A DNA stretch of 64,000 nt from Rhynchonema sp. JSB1_4 (taxonomy: Eukaryota; Nematoda; Chromadorea; Monhysterida; Xyalidae), in NCBI GenBank assembly GCA_030248065.1, contig JASAMV010004766.1, positions 1 to 64,000 on the forward strand, in the 5' to 3' direction. The position numbers were made by a program, and so were the translations under genes. The notes under the pieces are model-generated. The model was not told where the DNA came from and searched no databases. It saw only the letters and a list, made by a program, of their open reading frames with translations. Shown piece after piece: positions 46,532 through 57,274 of this stretch; the stretch's first letter is position 1, and each line of letters starts with the position of its first letter.

Positions 46532-47242
46532 TTACAGCAAGACACATGCAGCACAGGTCACGGTCACATTTACCTCTTGGTTCGGAATATTGTGTTTCAC
46601 ATATTGCGCAGGGTCGTTAAATGATTTTTGCGAAACGCGGGCGGTGTTCAGGCAGTTAAAATCCAACAAACTTTTGATTATGCCAAAACAGAAGTCGCAC
46701 AAATGACAACAAACACCGCCATATGCCTTTGTGTAAAACATGACGGAAGACTCACCACCACTACATAAAGACCAACGTGAAAAATGGCAAGACTGATCAC
46801 TCAGGCAAACATGTCGTTTATTAGCACTGTCAATAAGCCTATTATCGGGGGATCGCTGCATGACATTCCAGCCTGGTATCAGGTACGATCCGGATAGCTT
46901 AGCAGTCACTCGAGTCGATTTCAAAAGCTTTGCAAGTGAATGCAATGTGGCTTGGTCACAAACAGAGAACAGCACAGATAACAACCGCTTTTCCTCACTT
47001 TCAGGCAAACAATTGACTAACGAAGTTACATTTTCAATCAGACAACGAGCAGCAAGCACGTGTTTACTCCAAAAAGTCTGGCATTCAAGTACAACAGACA
47101 AAAGTTCCGTTAATTTAGCCGTATGACTCGTAGAAGTGCACTGTACCAAATCACCAACAAATTTACAAAAATCAGCCTCGCGCTGAAACTTTCTAACCTG
47201 CTTTGCCGGGGTAGCAGAATCTTTACTGGTAACAGAAGCCAT
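46532..47242 (-). CDS. Unknown Cys-rich protein, first exon
   Basis: ATG at 47242 opens 236 codons. The N-terminal two thirds are helical (QREADFCKFVGDLVQ, LTELLSVVLECQTFW); the end holds clustered cysteines (CCHLCDFC...CAAC) that could bind zinc. A donor GTAAAT occurs after the codons for IPNQE, so the last residues of the open frame may be intronic. No known family. It is the outermost minus-strand gene, opposite the plus-strand genes on its right; the shared promoter region would be ~47243-48200. Confidence 0.45.
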   Translation of the reverse strand: MASVTSKDSATPAKQVRKFQREADFCKFVGDLVQCTSTSHTAKLTELLSVVLECQTFWSKHVLAARCLIENVTSLVNCLPESEEKRLLSVLFSVCDQATLHSLAKLLKSTRVTAKLSGSYLIPGWNVMQRSPDNRLIDSANKRHVCLSDQSCHFSRWSLCSGGESSVMFYTKAYGGVCCHLCDFCFGIIKSLLDFNCLNTARVSQKSFNDPAQYVKHNIPNQEVNVTVTCAACVLL

Positions 47243-48240
47243 CGTATCTTTTTCACAACAAATAGCACATCAAATTCAAAATGATTGCAATTCAGACAGC
47301 ACCCATATTTATACTAGGAAAATAGGCTCAACACCTTCCACGCATTTTTATCAGCTCATTTCACCCATCGAGTGTTTTGTGCATGGAATGCATTTTAATC
47401 ACCTCACAAGTGCCCATTGCACATTTTTCAGCTCAGTACGCCCCATTGTGTTACAGAGGTACCGTAATCCCCACCGCAATCCCCACCAATGTACTCCACA
47501 CCGCTTCGTGCTTGGTTGAATACGTGTGGCGAACTCAATCTCGCCGCTATGGGTCTCTTGGGAAAATGCTCGCCATTGCAATCTGCTCGTGCTCCGATCA
47601 ATGAACTAAAAATAGATCAAACAGCTCAGCAGTCTCCATACGTTGCAGCACCTACCGTAGCCTGCACGTGCCGCATATGGGCCTCACAAGTGACCGCTGA
47701 TCTTTCTTTCAACTGAATATCTGCAAACAATGCCTGTCAGACTACCGTAATCCCCGAGCACTCCATTGCCGTTTCCTGTTTGCGTGAATATGTGCGCAAA
47801 TGCACTCAGTGTCGGCCCAACGAGTCCCTTGGGAGAATGAGCGCCAGTGCAATCTGCTCATGTCAAGGCGTAATCATTCAACTCAGAATCGACCAAACAG
47901 CTCAATGGTTGCCAGGCCGTGCAGCCCCGCCACCGTAACCGCACCTGTTGTATATGCCTTACCTTCACATCCTGTTTGTTCATGAAGTCAAAAGCCAGCC
48001 GCGGCCTTCATTTGTCAATCACGACCTGTCATGACTGAGTTCATATCTCAAATTTGGTTTATATTGAGTCGAAACAGCTCTATATAAACACCAGGTGCGT
48101 ATTACAGCCTTCAGAAGTATGCTGGCAGGTGACATTTGTTGCTATCGTCAATCACAGCTCAGCGTGCATTTGATATTGTTGTTCATTTCAAAATAAACTT
48201 GCTCATCTGACGGCTGTTGTATTTATTTGTATTGAGCAGT
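47243..48240. repeat. Divergent promoter region with degenerate ~290-bp tandem duplication
   Basis: Segments ~47455-47660 and ~47745-47950 are diverged copies of each other: both contain GTAATCCCC, a CCCTTGGGA/TCTTGGGA block, GCAATCTGCTC, CAAACAGCTCA and a CACCGTA/CCACCGTAAC end. No supported ORF. It lies between divergent genes and may be regulatory. Confidence 0.55.
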
Positions 48241-48241
48241 C

Positions 48242-49630
48242 GTGTGCCCAGAAATGCATCACTCATACCAACAACCGTCATCGTTAAATCTAATTTGGCC
48301 ACTGGGGCATGTGTTAGGTGGCAACAGTGTACACACATCAATTCAGCGCGACGTAATGAACCCAACTTATGTGGATCGTCGGCCACTAGTTCGTTTCCAA
48401 CTTTATACATATGTGTCTATTATTTTTTTGCGAATTTATCAACAACTTTTTTCTATGTTACAGCACCGTCAATTAGCCAGCCTGAGCGCCGGTCACTCTG
48501 TGCGTGCACCGCATTTGCCTCGTTCTGATTTCGAATCAGTTACCTATCAACTGATATCTTTAATGCAAGAAGTTCAGGTTCTGCGAAGTTGTGTGGCAAT
48601 CTTGGGGAACTTGTCTGCTAACCATCAGGACGGCATAAATAGTCAGAGAGTTGAAAGTGCGTTCAGACGGATCGGTGGGGACGCTGTTGCTTACTCGGTT
48701 GGTGGAGCGTGTTAAATTGGTGTGTAAAATTATTTGCATGGTAATTTACATCTGGCTAAAACTTCATGGCTTCATCATCATCTTAACCTTGTCAATAGTC
48801 GGTTGTCATGATATTAATGTTGTGAAATTTCAGCTTTACCACATTGACGCATCCGCATCGAGGCGCGTTAGCAACGACGTGCTATTTTCCCTGGTGTGCA
48901 AGATTGTTCATTCTGGTGCAATCCATAAAAACTCAGGTTGGCCCACATTTAGTATACTTTGACCGTGTCGTCAACTTTGAAAGTTTTCAGTTCATCGCTT
49001 GCTGTATGAATTGTTTGGCCCAATTGTGCATTTTGACCATCTGTACCAGCTAGTAAGCACACCCATGATGAGCGCTTCTCCAAACCGGCTGTCCGATCTG
49101 GGGCTGGTTGATAATTCAAGTTTGCCGCGTTTAATTTTTGTTGCATATGTAAAGTTGCATCGTTTCGTCGATTTCAGTGTGTGTGCCACAACACGAGCTG
49201 GTAAATGGAACCGACCTGCCACCAGTCAACAAGCGGGCAGAGAAAATTTATGGCATAACCCAAGGTACGTACATAATAGCACACCATGCGTCTCGGCTCA
49301 ACATAATGTTGTACTTTATCACACCGCGCGTATCGCTGTCATTTAGCCACGGTGCAAAGTGCCAGCACACAGCCTGCTGAGAACCCAGCGGCACAGTCAG
49401 GCAGTGCAAACACGTATAGCGTGCAGGATGACGAGTGGCAAGCTTTTATCTCACAACTAACAGAAGACCTGCTATCTGATCCAACACGTAGGTGTATGGT
49501 ACAATTTCGTGACATCCAAAACTACGGAAAATATTCTCATTCTTTTCAGCAGTTGACTTTGATGTACAAAATGAAGAGAATTTGTCTACGCCGCACTCTT
49601 ATCAATCCTAGGTTGTTTATTCTTTTTTAA
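48242..49630 (+). CDS. Unknown plus-strand multi-exon gene(s), helical protein
   Basis: Exon-like segments with good splice borders: one starting after an acceptor at 48471 (HRQLASLSAGHS..., then the helix VTYQLISLMQEVQVLRSC), 48834-48938, 49179-49263 (PQHELVNGTDLPPVNKRAEK) and 49354-49491 (an Ala/Gln/Ser linker, then DDEWQAFISQLTEDLLSD). Each is ended by a GTxxGT donor. They do not match a family I know. They precede the membrane glycoprotein gene on the same strand. They may form one gene of ~200-250 residues or two. Confidence 0.4.
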
Positions 49631-49675
49631 ATTTCCCTGACACGTCATCGTTTGAAAATATTTTCAGGTGTCAAA

Positions 49676-52263
49676 ATGTTATTCATCCTAATTATCCTGA
49701 TTGTTGTGCGTGCGGCGTGCTCGATTTGTGTCTGGCATGGCACAATTTTAGCCTGTCAGGGTGACCTGACGCAATCAGAATATACAAAAGCGCTCCGTTT
49801 GAAATTCCCAACCCGAATAATATTCATGGACACCGCTTATGCAAAATGCAAAACGACGCCACTCTATCTTTCGGGTGTCTACGCTCGCGTGTCTTCTGAG
49901 GACTTCTGCTCATGCCTGTGTGTGAATGGTGGAGTGACATCGAACTGTCAATCAATCCGATTGTGCTCAGAGGTGGTGAACATTAATTTGGGTCACATTT
50001 TCTTTTTATTTGCTGTTAAAGTGGGTGGCCACCAGGAATGTGGCCGAATCGCATGAAATCAAATACCATGGGTGTAAGTTCGGTGTGATAAAGTTCGGTG
50101 GCAAACGTCACACAGCCACACGGCTTTGTACCGAACTTTCTTATACTGTGTCTTGTACATCAAACTGAGGTGTACACCGTTTCAAAAATACCGCCCTGTG
50201 CAGGTCCAGCTTTAAATATTATGCATGCAACGTACCAGAGCTTTCTATGGGTATGCTGATGCCAGGGATTGTCTTATAAAGGGTTGTACCAATCTAGAAT
50301 ACCGACACGTAAGGGTGCATCATGTTGATGTTCCGTTCTATCACCAGCTTGATTGCCACGCTCTATTGTCGCGGCAATCATCAGGCTCAATAATCACCTT
50401 TGTCAGAAAATGTTTCAGTTCGTCGAGCCGATTCTCTTCTTCAACACGTCCCCTCCATCTTTGCCCTCAAAGTTTATGCCATTTGATGAACCAGCAACGC
50501 CGTCCCCAACCCCATCCACAACCATGGCCTCAGCAACAACACAAACGACAACAACACCTACAACAACACCATCAACAATGACAACGTCAACAACAACGCC
50601 CACAACAACATCGACTACAATGGCAACAACAACACCGACAACGACAACAACACCAACACCGACGACGAAGACAACACCAACAACAACACCCGCAACAACA
50701 ACAACAACATCACTAACAACAACGACAAGGTCAACGACAACATCAACAACACCCACAACAACATCTTCAACAACACCAACAACAACGACAACAACAACAT
50801 CACTAACAACAACGACAAGGTCAACGACAACATCAACAACACCCACAACAACATCTTCAACAACACCAACAACAACGACAACAACAACATCGACAACAAT
50901 GACAACAACAACACCGACAACGACAACAACACCAACAACGACGACAACAACAACAACACCCGCAACAACAACAACAACAACATCATCAACAACAACGACA
51001 ATGTCAACGACAACATTATCAAGCACAACACAGACAACATCAGCAGCAACAACGACAACGAAACCCATGACGTCATCATGGCCCAGCACAAAACCAACAA
51101 CAACACCCACAAAAACAACAACGGGGTTCGAAACAACAACAACGAAAGAGCAGTCATCGGTTGTTGGGTCAGATGTCAAGCCAGTACGTTGGTGCTTTGG
51201 CTTTGGTACATTTTGCTTTAATTTTATTACATATTGCTTCAGAAAACAAAGCGAGAAGTGCGCTTTACCGTAAGTTTCGCATGAATATGGTGCACTGTGT
51301 TACATATTGCTACTGTGCATGATATGACAATTGGGCTGTGTGTGATAGTTACGGAGAGTATCAGACCACGTGCATGAGAATGTGCATGTCTCGCATCTCC
51401 AAATGGTTTAAGAAGATGCATTTAACTGCGGCAGTGTCATAGTGAGGAATACTCTTAAGCATTTATTCCCATTTCAGTCGCCTGCTCTATGTGCATTCGA
51501 GCATTGGTCAGAATGGAGCGCATGTGTTGAGGTGGACTCGCCCTGCAAGGCTGGCGTTCTTGGTATTCACACTCGATTTCGATCGTCATTCGGCGACGGT
51601 TGTGACGAGATCCAATCCGAATCGTCAGAGTGTTCTGTTGTGTGTCAGGTGTGTACTTGGTTCCTTTCTGTTCACAGCTCCGAGTGTTCACACTGAGTAG
51701 TCTAAAATATTGTGCCGATTTGTTATCTTCGTGTTGTTAGAGCGTGTACCATATTCAGGATGTCTCACCTCGTCCCACCTTTGACGATGCCCTCATTCCT
51801 CGGCGATCATCGGAGCCCGTGGATAGTTCCTCGACCGTGACTGGGAAGCCTGAGGTTTGCTTTTCTTCCTTCAATTTACAGTACTTAGAACAAGTTTTTA
51901 CAGACACTCTATACTCGAGGTCAGTGTGTTGCACAGAAAAGCATGCGGTCATAAATATAAATTCAATAAATGTCAGCTCACGTTTAGGCATCACCACCTC
52001 CTGGCCCCTCGTTTGGTACGATTCTACTGTACATAGCATACGTGCTGGCTGGTTGCATACCGAGCGGTTGTGGTATAACCGGATGCTACTGTGTGTGGCG
52101 ACGTAGAAAAAACAAGATTGACCGTGCTGCTACCATAAACGTGCCGTTGGGGCGATTGGAGGAGGCATTTGCATTGGATAGTGGACCTGTGTGCGGCTCG
52201 CACATTCGCAGCGTAACAAATGGTTCAGACACAGATGAAGGCTTTGTGACCATTCAATTGTGA
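49676..52263 (+). CDS. Type I membrane glycoprotein with signal peptide, mucin-like stalk, TSP1-like module and TM anchor
   Basis: ATG at 49676 starts a clear signal peptide (MLFILIILIVVRAACSI). A Cys-rich head follows (WHGTILACQG, FCSCLCVNGG, NCQSIRLCSE). After small introns, a frame from ~50413 to 51180 encodes about 210 residues that are mostly Thr with Pro and Ser, a mucin-like stalk open to O-glycosylation. An exon at ~51479-51648 resembles a thrombospondin type 1 repeat (HWSEWSACV, six cysteines). The last exon (~51988-52263) has a hydrophobic segment (TILLYIAYVLAGCI), RRRK stop-transfer and a ~45-residue tail. Exon joins are partly uncertain. It is the rightmost gene of the Maverick and could be a cell-attachment or envelope protein; this role is inference. 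Confidence 0.6.
50500..51130 (+). repeat. ACA/ACC/ACG-codon repeat tract in the glycoprotein
   Basis: About 630 bases of mostly threonine codons with an internal ~97-base unit duplicated in tandem (~50700-50796 and ~50797-50893). The reverse strand gives long Val/Leu ORFs that are shadows. Confidence 0.85.
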
Positions 52264-52474
52264 TTTGTGTCACGTGTGTTGAATAATAAAAATGATTCTA
52301 TGGCTCATTATCGCTGTTTATATTCAATGGTGATGATTAAACCACATTTGTTGCATAATCAATATGACTATATGTTTCATTATCACTGTTTGTCTTCAAT
52401 ATGGTGATTTGACCACATTTGTTGCGTAATCAATTGACATTTGTTGTGTCCTCCCGTTGATAAATGACTGAAAA

Positions 52475-52562
52475 AAGATCGTAATTCAATGAACCCATTC
52501 AGCTCATTTTTCATTTTACCTAGCACATTAATCATACGCATGAAAGCGTGTTCTCTACTACT
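52475..52562 (-). repeat. Maverick right terminal inverted repeat
   Basis: Reverse complement of the left end, ending ...CTCTACTACT at 52562. About 60 bp match closely; a further ~20 bp match after the insertion present only in the left repeat. Confidence 0.88.
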
Positions 52563-52568
52563 TACGTT
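52563..52568 (+). repeat. Right target-site duplication TACGTT
   Basis: Identical to 12149-12154 and directly adjacent to the right terminal repeat. Confidence 0.93.
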
Positions 52569-54555
52569 CTTTGCCAAACTCACACCCGAGGTGTACCAGT
52601 TCTGCCGCACGGCTGGAGTTGGCGGTCTGTCAAACGCATACTCGCGTTTTGATTGTGCGAATGTGACTGCCATTTCCCCGCATACAGTGCCTCCGCACGA
52701 ACGAGAGACGTGCTCACACCAAATCAGTGTTGATGTGACCGCAATGTATTTGTCTGTGTTCGGTATGAATGTGCTGCCTGTGTACAACAACTACACACTG
52801 CGATCTGCACCTGACTTTGAGGTGAAAGAAATGAGTGGCAAGCACTGGCAAGCCTTGAATGTGCTTACTGGATTGCTCACGAAAATTTTGGAGGTATAAA
52901 GCCGCGCACTGCGCTATCGATTGGCGGCGAATACCGTATCTATTCCCCCGATTCAGGGAAAGCAATACACCTCGACTCTGTTTGGCATTTTGATTCAATA
53001 CCGTTGGTTATCGCACATGAACATCTTGGTTGTTCTTGGCATCCACACGAAAATTGTTCAATGTTCCCAAATATTGAATGGGACAACAATCACGCAACCA
53101 AAAAGAACATGAGCAATCGTCAAATACGTGAAGCAGATGGATGGATCACCCCCATATTATTGACTTAATTGTCACTCGCGAATGCGAATATCTGGCGAAA
53201 AAGGCCAACAATCCTGCCATGTACCAAGAGGTCTTGGCCACCATTGAACACATACCAAAACTGGTGAAACCGAAGATGAGTCAACTGGAGGTGGTTGACT
53301 CTGTCCAGAAAGGTGATTTGTTTGGAATTATTCGTTGCGCATTGGAGTCTCCGCCGGATGTGGTGGAAAAATTCAAGAAATTCCCACCACTGATATGGAG
53401 AAAAAATATACACATTGATCAGTTGGACGAATCCCAACAACGGAAGCGAAACGATTCGGTTGATTCTCACGACCTGAATCTCTGGTGTGCAACATGTTCA
53501 ATGCTGATCCGATCACAATGACAACGGATCTGTTCTTGTATTTGGTGAATGTGATTGGTGTGAAATGCGTGGCACAGTATGACATACTGTGTTTCGCGAA
53601 ATCCTGCGCTCCGTTCAGGGAAATGTCGCTACGTTTGTGTAACTTCAGGCGTGAAGCAGGTGCAACGAACAATCCGCTTTTGGCATTGCTCGCAAAACTG
53701 GTGGGAAACGGATGTTTCGGTTACTCGATCAGTAATCCCTCGCCAAGGGTACGTCTGTGTAACGCGAAACAGTTTCGCAGAGCGTACATAACGCAATCGG
53801 TCTCTTCCTTTGCACCAGTCGGTCGGGCTTCGGCTGTTGACAGTTTGATTAAAGTGACAATTCAGCCCAAAAACCCTAGCTACAGTCTTCCGAGCCAGTT
53901 AGGTTACTCAGTGCTCTCGTCAAGCAAAATGTTTGCATTGGAGATTGTTGGTGGATTTGTGGAGTTCTGTCGCGAATCCAGCTGGCATTCGGTCAAGTAT
54001 GATACGGACTGTATTACTGTGGCCGTGTCTTCGGACAACCTGCGTGATCTGTGCAAGCCTGGATGTGAAAGTGCGTTTGATGAGTGGCGCAATAATTTGT
54101 TTGCTCCGGACAAGTCGAGTCGTTTGTACGATTTTCAAAAGAGAACACCAGGATTGTTGCATGTTGAAGCAAAGAGCAAAGTTAGCGTTGCACTCGCTAG
54201 CAAACTGATCATAATGGATGGTCCGGACATGAAACCGAAAATTGCACACAGAGGCATTCAGAACAACGTAGCCAATGAACATTTGTTGACCGTGCGTTCG
54301 TATTTTGTACGTTTATTTGACACCAAAGTGAGTGAGACTGACGATACTGACGCGCGTGGTACCGCAACACTTGTTGGGTTCAGACACGTACCGAACAGTA
54401 TGGCAATGACCACCGTACGAACAACCAAACGCGCGCTGACTTCACTCTGCGCAAAATCTGCTTATCACAGCTGTGGCGTGCACCCCATACCACATGAGTT
54501 GTACGGTCAGCTCGAGCACTACTATCCTTATCAGTGCGACATCGAGCAGGATAGG
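52569..54555 (+). pseudogene. Outer family B DNA polymerase, palm/C-terminal part
   Basis: This continues the gene cut at 12154, in the same phase. Visible motifs: an AGVGGLSNAYSRF segment (the 'GG' element before motif A), motif A as SVDVTAMYLSVF (~52725-52760), a GCSWHPHENC segment (~53035), GDLFGIIRCALESPP (~53310), motif B as LLALLAKLVGNGCFGY (~53675-53725) and motif C as VKYDTDCITV (~53995-54025). An intron at ~52896-52957 is likely. The frame breaks near 53135. The reading frame 53485-54555 is open to the Penelope insertion at 54556; the last exon piece is at 59296-59502. It differs clearly from the inner Maverick polymerase, so it is a second lineage. Confidence 0.75.
54541..54555 (+). 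repeat. Left target-site duplication of the Penelope complex (15 bp)
   Basis: ATCGAGCAGGATAGG here and at 59296-59310 flank the whole Penelope/LTR complex. The duplicated bases are polymerase codons (IEQDR) on both sides. Confidence 0.88.
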
Positions 54556-54737
54556 TGTTCTCTGAATGTTTTTTGTGGCCGTGTGTTGACATTTTGCGAA
54601 AAATTTGTTGTGGTCTTATTGCCAGCCACTCTGGGTAGCCCTGACAAGGGCTGTTGGGTTAGGGTAAGTCGCCTGGTGAGGCGCGGTTGCGACGTTTCGA
54701 CAACGGATCCTGCTGTCGTCATCAGGCTGATCAGGCT

Positions 54738-54812
54738 GTCCTCCGTGCGGTATCGAACTTGAGGCGTTGGGCTGTGAGTCTAACGCTTTAACCATTCGGC
54801 TATCGAGGGGGC
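54738..54812 (-). other. tRNA-like segment of the minus-strand Penelope copy
   Basis: Reverse complement of the 59076-59150 element, with the same A-box-like (TAGCCGAATGG) and B-box-like (GTTCGATACC) sequences. Part of the element's end rather than a separate tRNA gene. Confidence 0.6.
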
Positions 54813-54977
54813 AATTATAATGTTCTTAAAGTGCTATATATACCGAAGACTACCAAGTTCATGTGTTATAACTTTCTCAGTTATAACACGTGTGTTATTA
54901 TTCATGTGTTATAACTTTTTCATGTGTTATAACACGTGTTGTTGCCTGATTTTTGCAAATTTCAAGGGGACATGTGC

Positions 54978-56047
54978 TTAACCCTGATTTATCAAGGGGA
55001 GTCCCTGATCTAGCAAGGTGGCCTGGTGTTTAGCCATCTGTTGCCCCATTGGGCGCTCAGGTGGTAGCTGGGCGTGGCGAAGTTTGTGCTTCCCTCCTTC
55101 TTCATCTCCAAGGCTTCCCTGATCTTCCTCTTGAACTTGTTGGGTACTGTTGCCAGCACCTTTGTTTCCTTGAAGTTTGGTTGGCAGTTCTGGGGGCACT
55201 GCACGCAGTGCTCTGCTATAGCACTGGTTTCGGTGCGCACATACTTCACACCTGTCTTGTGTAGGGACAGTCTGTTCTTCAGCGGCCTTCCGGTCTCTCG
55301 GAGCTACTTTGCTGAGCGACTTTCTCAGTGTTTGGTCACTCTATCCAACCAGTCTGACCTTGTACTTGTGGCGGATGCGCTTGAGTTTCTCAGTGCATTG
55401 ACCACTGTATGGTACCACTGCTGTGGCCACTGGAGCCTCTGGGTTTGGCCTTTGGTTTGATTGTGGTGCCATTGCCCTCTGTACCTGTGCACTGGGGTAG
55501 CCGTTCATGGTGAAGGCGCGGTGGAGTCGCTTCTTTTCCATGTCCCGTTCTTGTCCTGTGGAGCAGATGGTGTTTGCTCTGTTGGTCAGGCACTTGACCA
55601 CTCCCAGTTTGGTCTTTGTGGGATGGTTCGACTGCCAATGCAGGTACTTGTCAGTGTGGGTTGGTTTGCGGTATACGGTGGTGGTCAGGGATCGTGGTGT
55701 TCTTTTGACCATCACATCCAGGAAGGGTAGTTGTCCACCTTCCTCCGTCTCCATGGTGAACTGTATGGCATTGTTCTGGCTGTTCAGGTGGGATTTGAAC
55801 CCTTCCAGTTCATCGGCTGACCCGCTCCACAGGATGAAGGTGTCATCCACGTATCGGAGCCATAGGTCTGGAGGAGGATCTGCTGATCGTAGTGCATCTT
55901 CCTCCAGGTCTGCCATGAACATTTGCAGAGGATTGGCGATAGTGGGGATCCCATCGCCATCCCATCCACCTGTGAGTAGTACTTGTCCTTGTGCTGGAAG
56001 TAGGTGTTGGTCACACAGAACTCGGTCAGCTCGAGGATTGCCTCCAC
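54978..56047 (-). pseudogene. Penelope-like reverse transcriptase and GIY-YIG-type C-terminus, minus copy (5' truncated)
   Basis: The protein starts mid-RT at EAILELTEF and shows QVDGMAMGSPLSP (RT motif B region), a frameshift near 55921 relative to the other copy, then LRYVDDTFILW (catalytic motif), LPFLDVMVKRTP and VYRKPTHTDKYLHW, all diagnostic of Penelope RTs. The C-terminal part (55340-54978) has RETGR/LKNRL...HKTG and a Cys-rich CVQCPQNC stretch consistent with the GIY-YIG endonuclease of this family, with a frame change in between. It cannot encode a full protein. Confidence 0.8.
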
Positions 56048-56058
56048 ACTGAGGTCAG

Positions 56059-56866
56059 TTCTCTGAGACCAGTCCTAAAGAGGCTCTGAGAACAGCCAAG
56101 GAGCCCAAGCCCAATATCACCAGGGCAGAAGCACAAGCCATCAAGACCCTGCGGGCAGACGACACCATCACGGTGCTGCCAGCGGACAAAGGACGAGCCA
56201 CGGTGGTCCTGGACACTGAAGAGTACGAGAAGAAGCTGGAAGACACAATCTCGGATAAGAAGAAGTTCGAATGCAAAGGAAAGCGCAACCCGACCAGTGG
56301 TATAGAGAAGAGGGCCAAAGGACTGGTCAAGAAGCACAATGTCAACGTGCCAGTGAAGGAAGGGTGCAAACCACCACACATCTATGGGCTACCAAAGATC
56401 CACAAGCCCGAGATGCCGCTAAGACCAGTGGTGAGCTGCATAGGCTCAACACTACACCCACTGGCTAAACACCTGGTCAGGATACTGCGCCCTCTTGAAC
56501 AAAGCCTACCACACGTGATCAAGAACAACGCGGAGTTCAAAGCCCGCATAGACAACGTGCAACTATCCCACAACACCAGGATGGTAAGCTTCGATGTCTG
56601 CAGCCTGTTCCCAAGCGTTCCCATCCAAGGCGCCCTGACAAGCCTCAAGAAACACCTGGAGGCTGACAGTGAACTTGGTAAAAGAACTGACCTCAGTGTG
56701 GAGGCAATCCTCGAGCTGACCGAGTTCTGTGTGACCAACACCTACTTCCAGCACAAGGACAAGTACTACTCACAGGTGGATGGGATGGCGATGGGATACC
56801 CGCTATCGCCAATCCTCTGCAACCTGTTCATGGCAGACCTGGAGGAAGATGCACAACTATCAGCAG
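56059..56866 (+). pseudogene. Penelope-like reverse transcriptase, plus copy, N-terminal part
   Basis: An open frame through 56874 (real element sequence ends at 56866) encodes VLPADKGRATVVLD, PPHIYGLPKIHKPEMPLRPV, VSFDVCSLFPSVP and GMAMGYPLSP, the RT fingers/palm motifs of Penelope elements. The 5' end is truncated; similarity begins at about 56062. The frame is interrupted at 56867 by the LTR element and resumes, in frame, at 58012. Confidence 0.85.
56862..56866 (+). repeat. Left TSD of LTR element, AGCAG
   Basis: AGCAG precedes the 5' LTR and recurs at 58007-58011 after the 3' LTR. Five bases are typical of LTR retrotransposon integrases. Confidence 0.88.
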
Positions 56867-57081
56867 TGTCGTGACGATATTTGTGCGTGTCTATGTTGTG
56901 TCTCTGGCTAGAGTGCGCGGGCTTAGAAACCCCACGTACTGATAACGAAGCGTGAATACTTTTGTGTGTGATTTATCGTTGCTGGTTCAGTTGCAGTCCA
57001 GTCATGTAGAAGATGTGTTGATTTTACGGTGGATAAAGTGGCAATAGAAGGATAATAGAGAAGCAATGTTTCGTCACGTTA
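56867..57081 (+). repeat. 5' LTR
   Basis: 215 bp, identical by eye to the 3' LTR at 57792-58006. Confidence 0.93.
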
Positions 57082-57274
57082 TTCTGGCATAACCCTGTCG
57101 CGTCGAATCGAATCCGCAGTCGAAAGAAGTCCAATGTCGTGTCACCTCGTCGTGCAGCCACTTGTTATGTGAGCTGGCACAAAAATTTGGAAAAACGTGG
57201 CTATGTGCACATTTTGTGAAGTGCACTTGAAAATTTACGGCCTGTGAATTCGGGAATAAGCGGAATGAAATAAA

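Larger units (their letters stand above)
12155..52562. mobile_element. Maverick/Polinton element, 40.4 kb, with TIRs and 6-bp TSD
   Basis: The termini are inverted copies starting AGTAGTAGAG, matching the known 5'-AG...CT-3' ends of Polintons, and the flanks carry TACGTT on both sides. Inside are the family's hallmark genes: DDE integrase, protein-primed type DNA polymerase, packaging ATPase, and major and minor capsid proteins. It also carries F-box, MATH-BTB and BTB genes and a membrane glycoprotein. It interrupts the outer polymerase gene with no loss of target bases other than the duplication, and the host codon phase is unchanged. It is larger than usual (15-25 kb is typical), largely because of a triplicated block at ~15.0-31.4 kb that could be an assembly artefact. 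Confidence 0.93.

Noticed and set aside
50415..51179. Long minus-strand ORFs of mostly Val and Leu
   Set aside because: They are the reverse strand of the ACA/ACC threonine-codon tract; composition explains them.
12155..52562. A CRISPR array or bacterial genes in the window
   Set aside because: No regularly spaced direct repeats with unique spacers, and genes have spliceosomal introns.
12155..52562. Maverick flanks as two unrelated polymerase fragments in opposite orientation
   Set aside because: The shared sequence at 12155-12215 and 52502-52562 is inverted, but it is the TIR; the flanking polymerase parts are on the same strand and in phase, with a perfect TSD.
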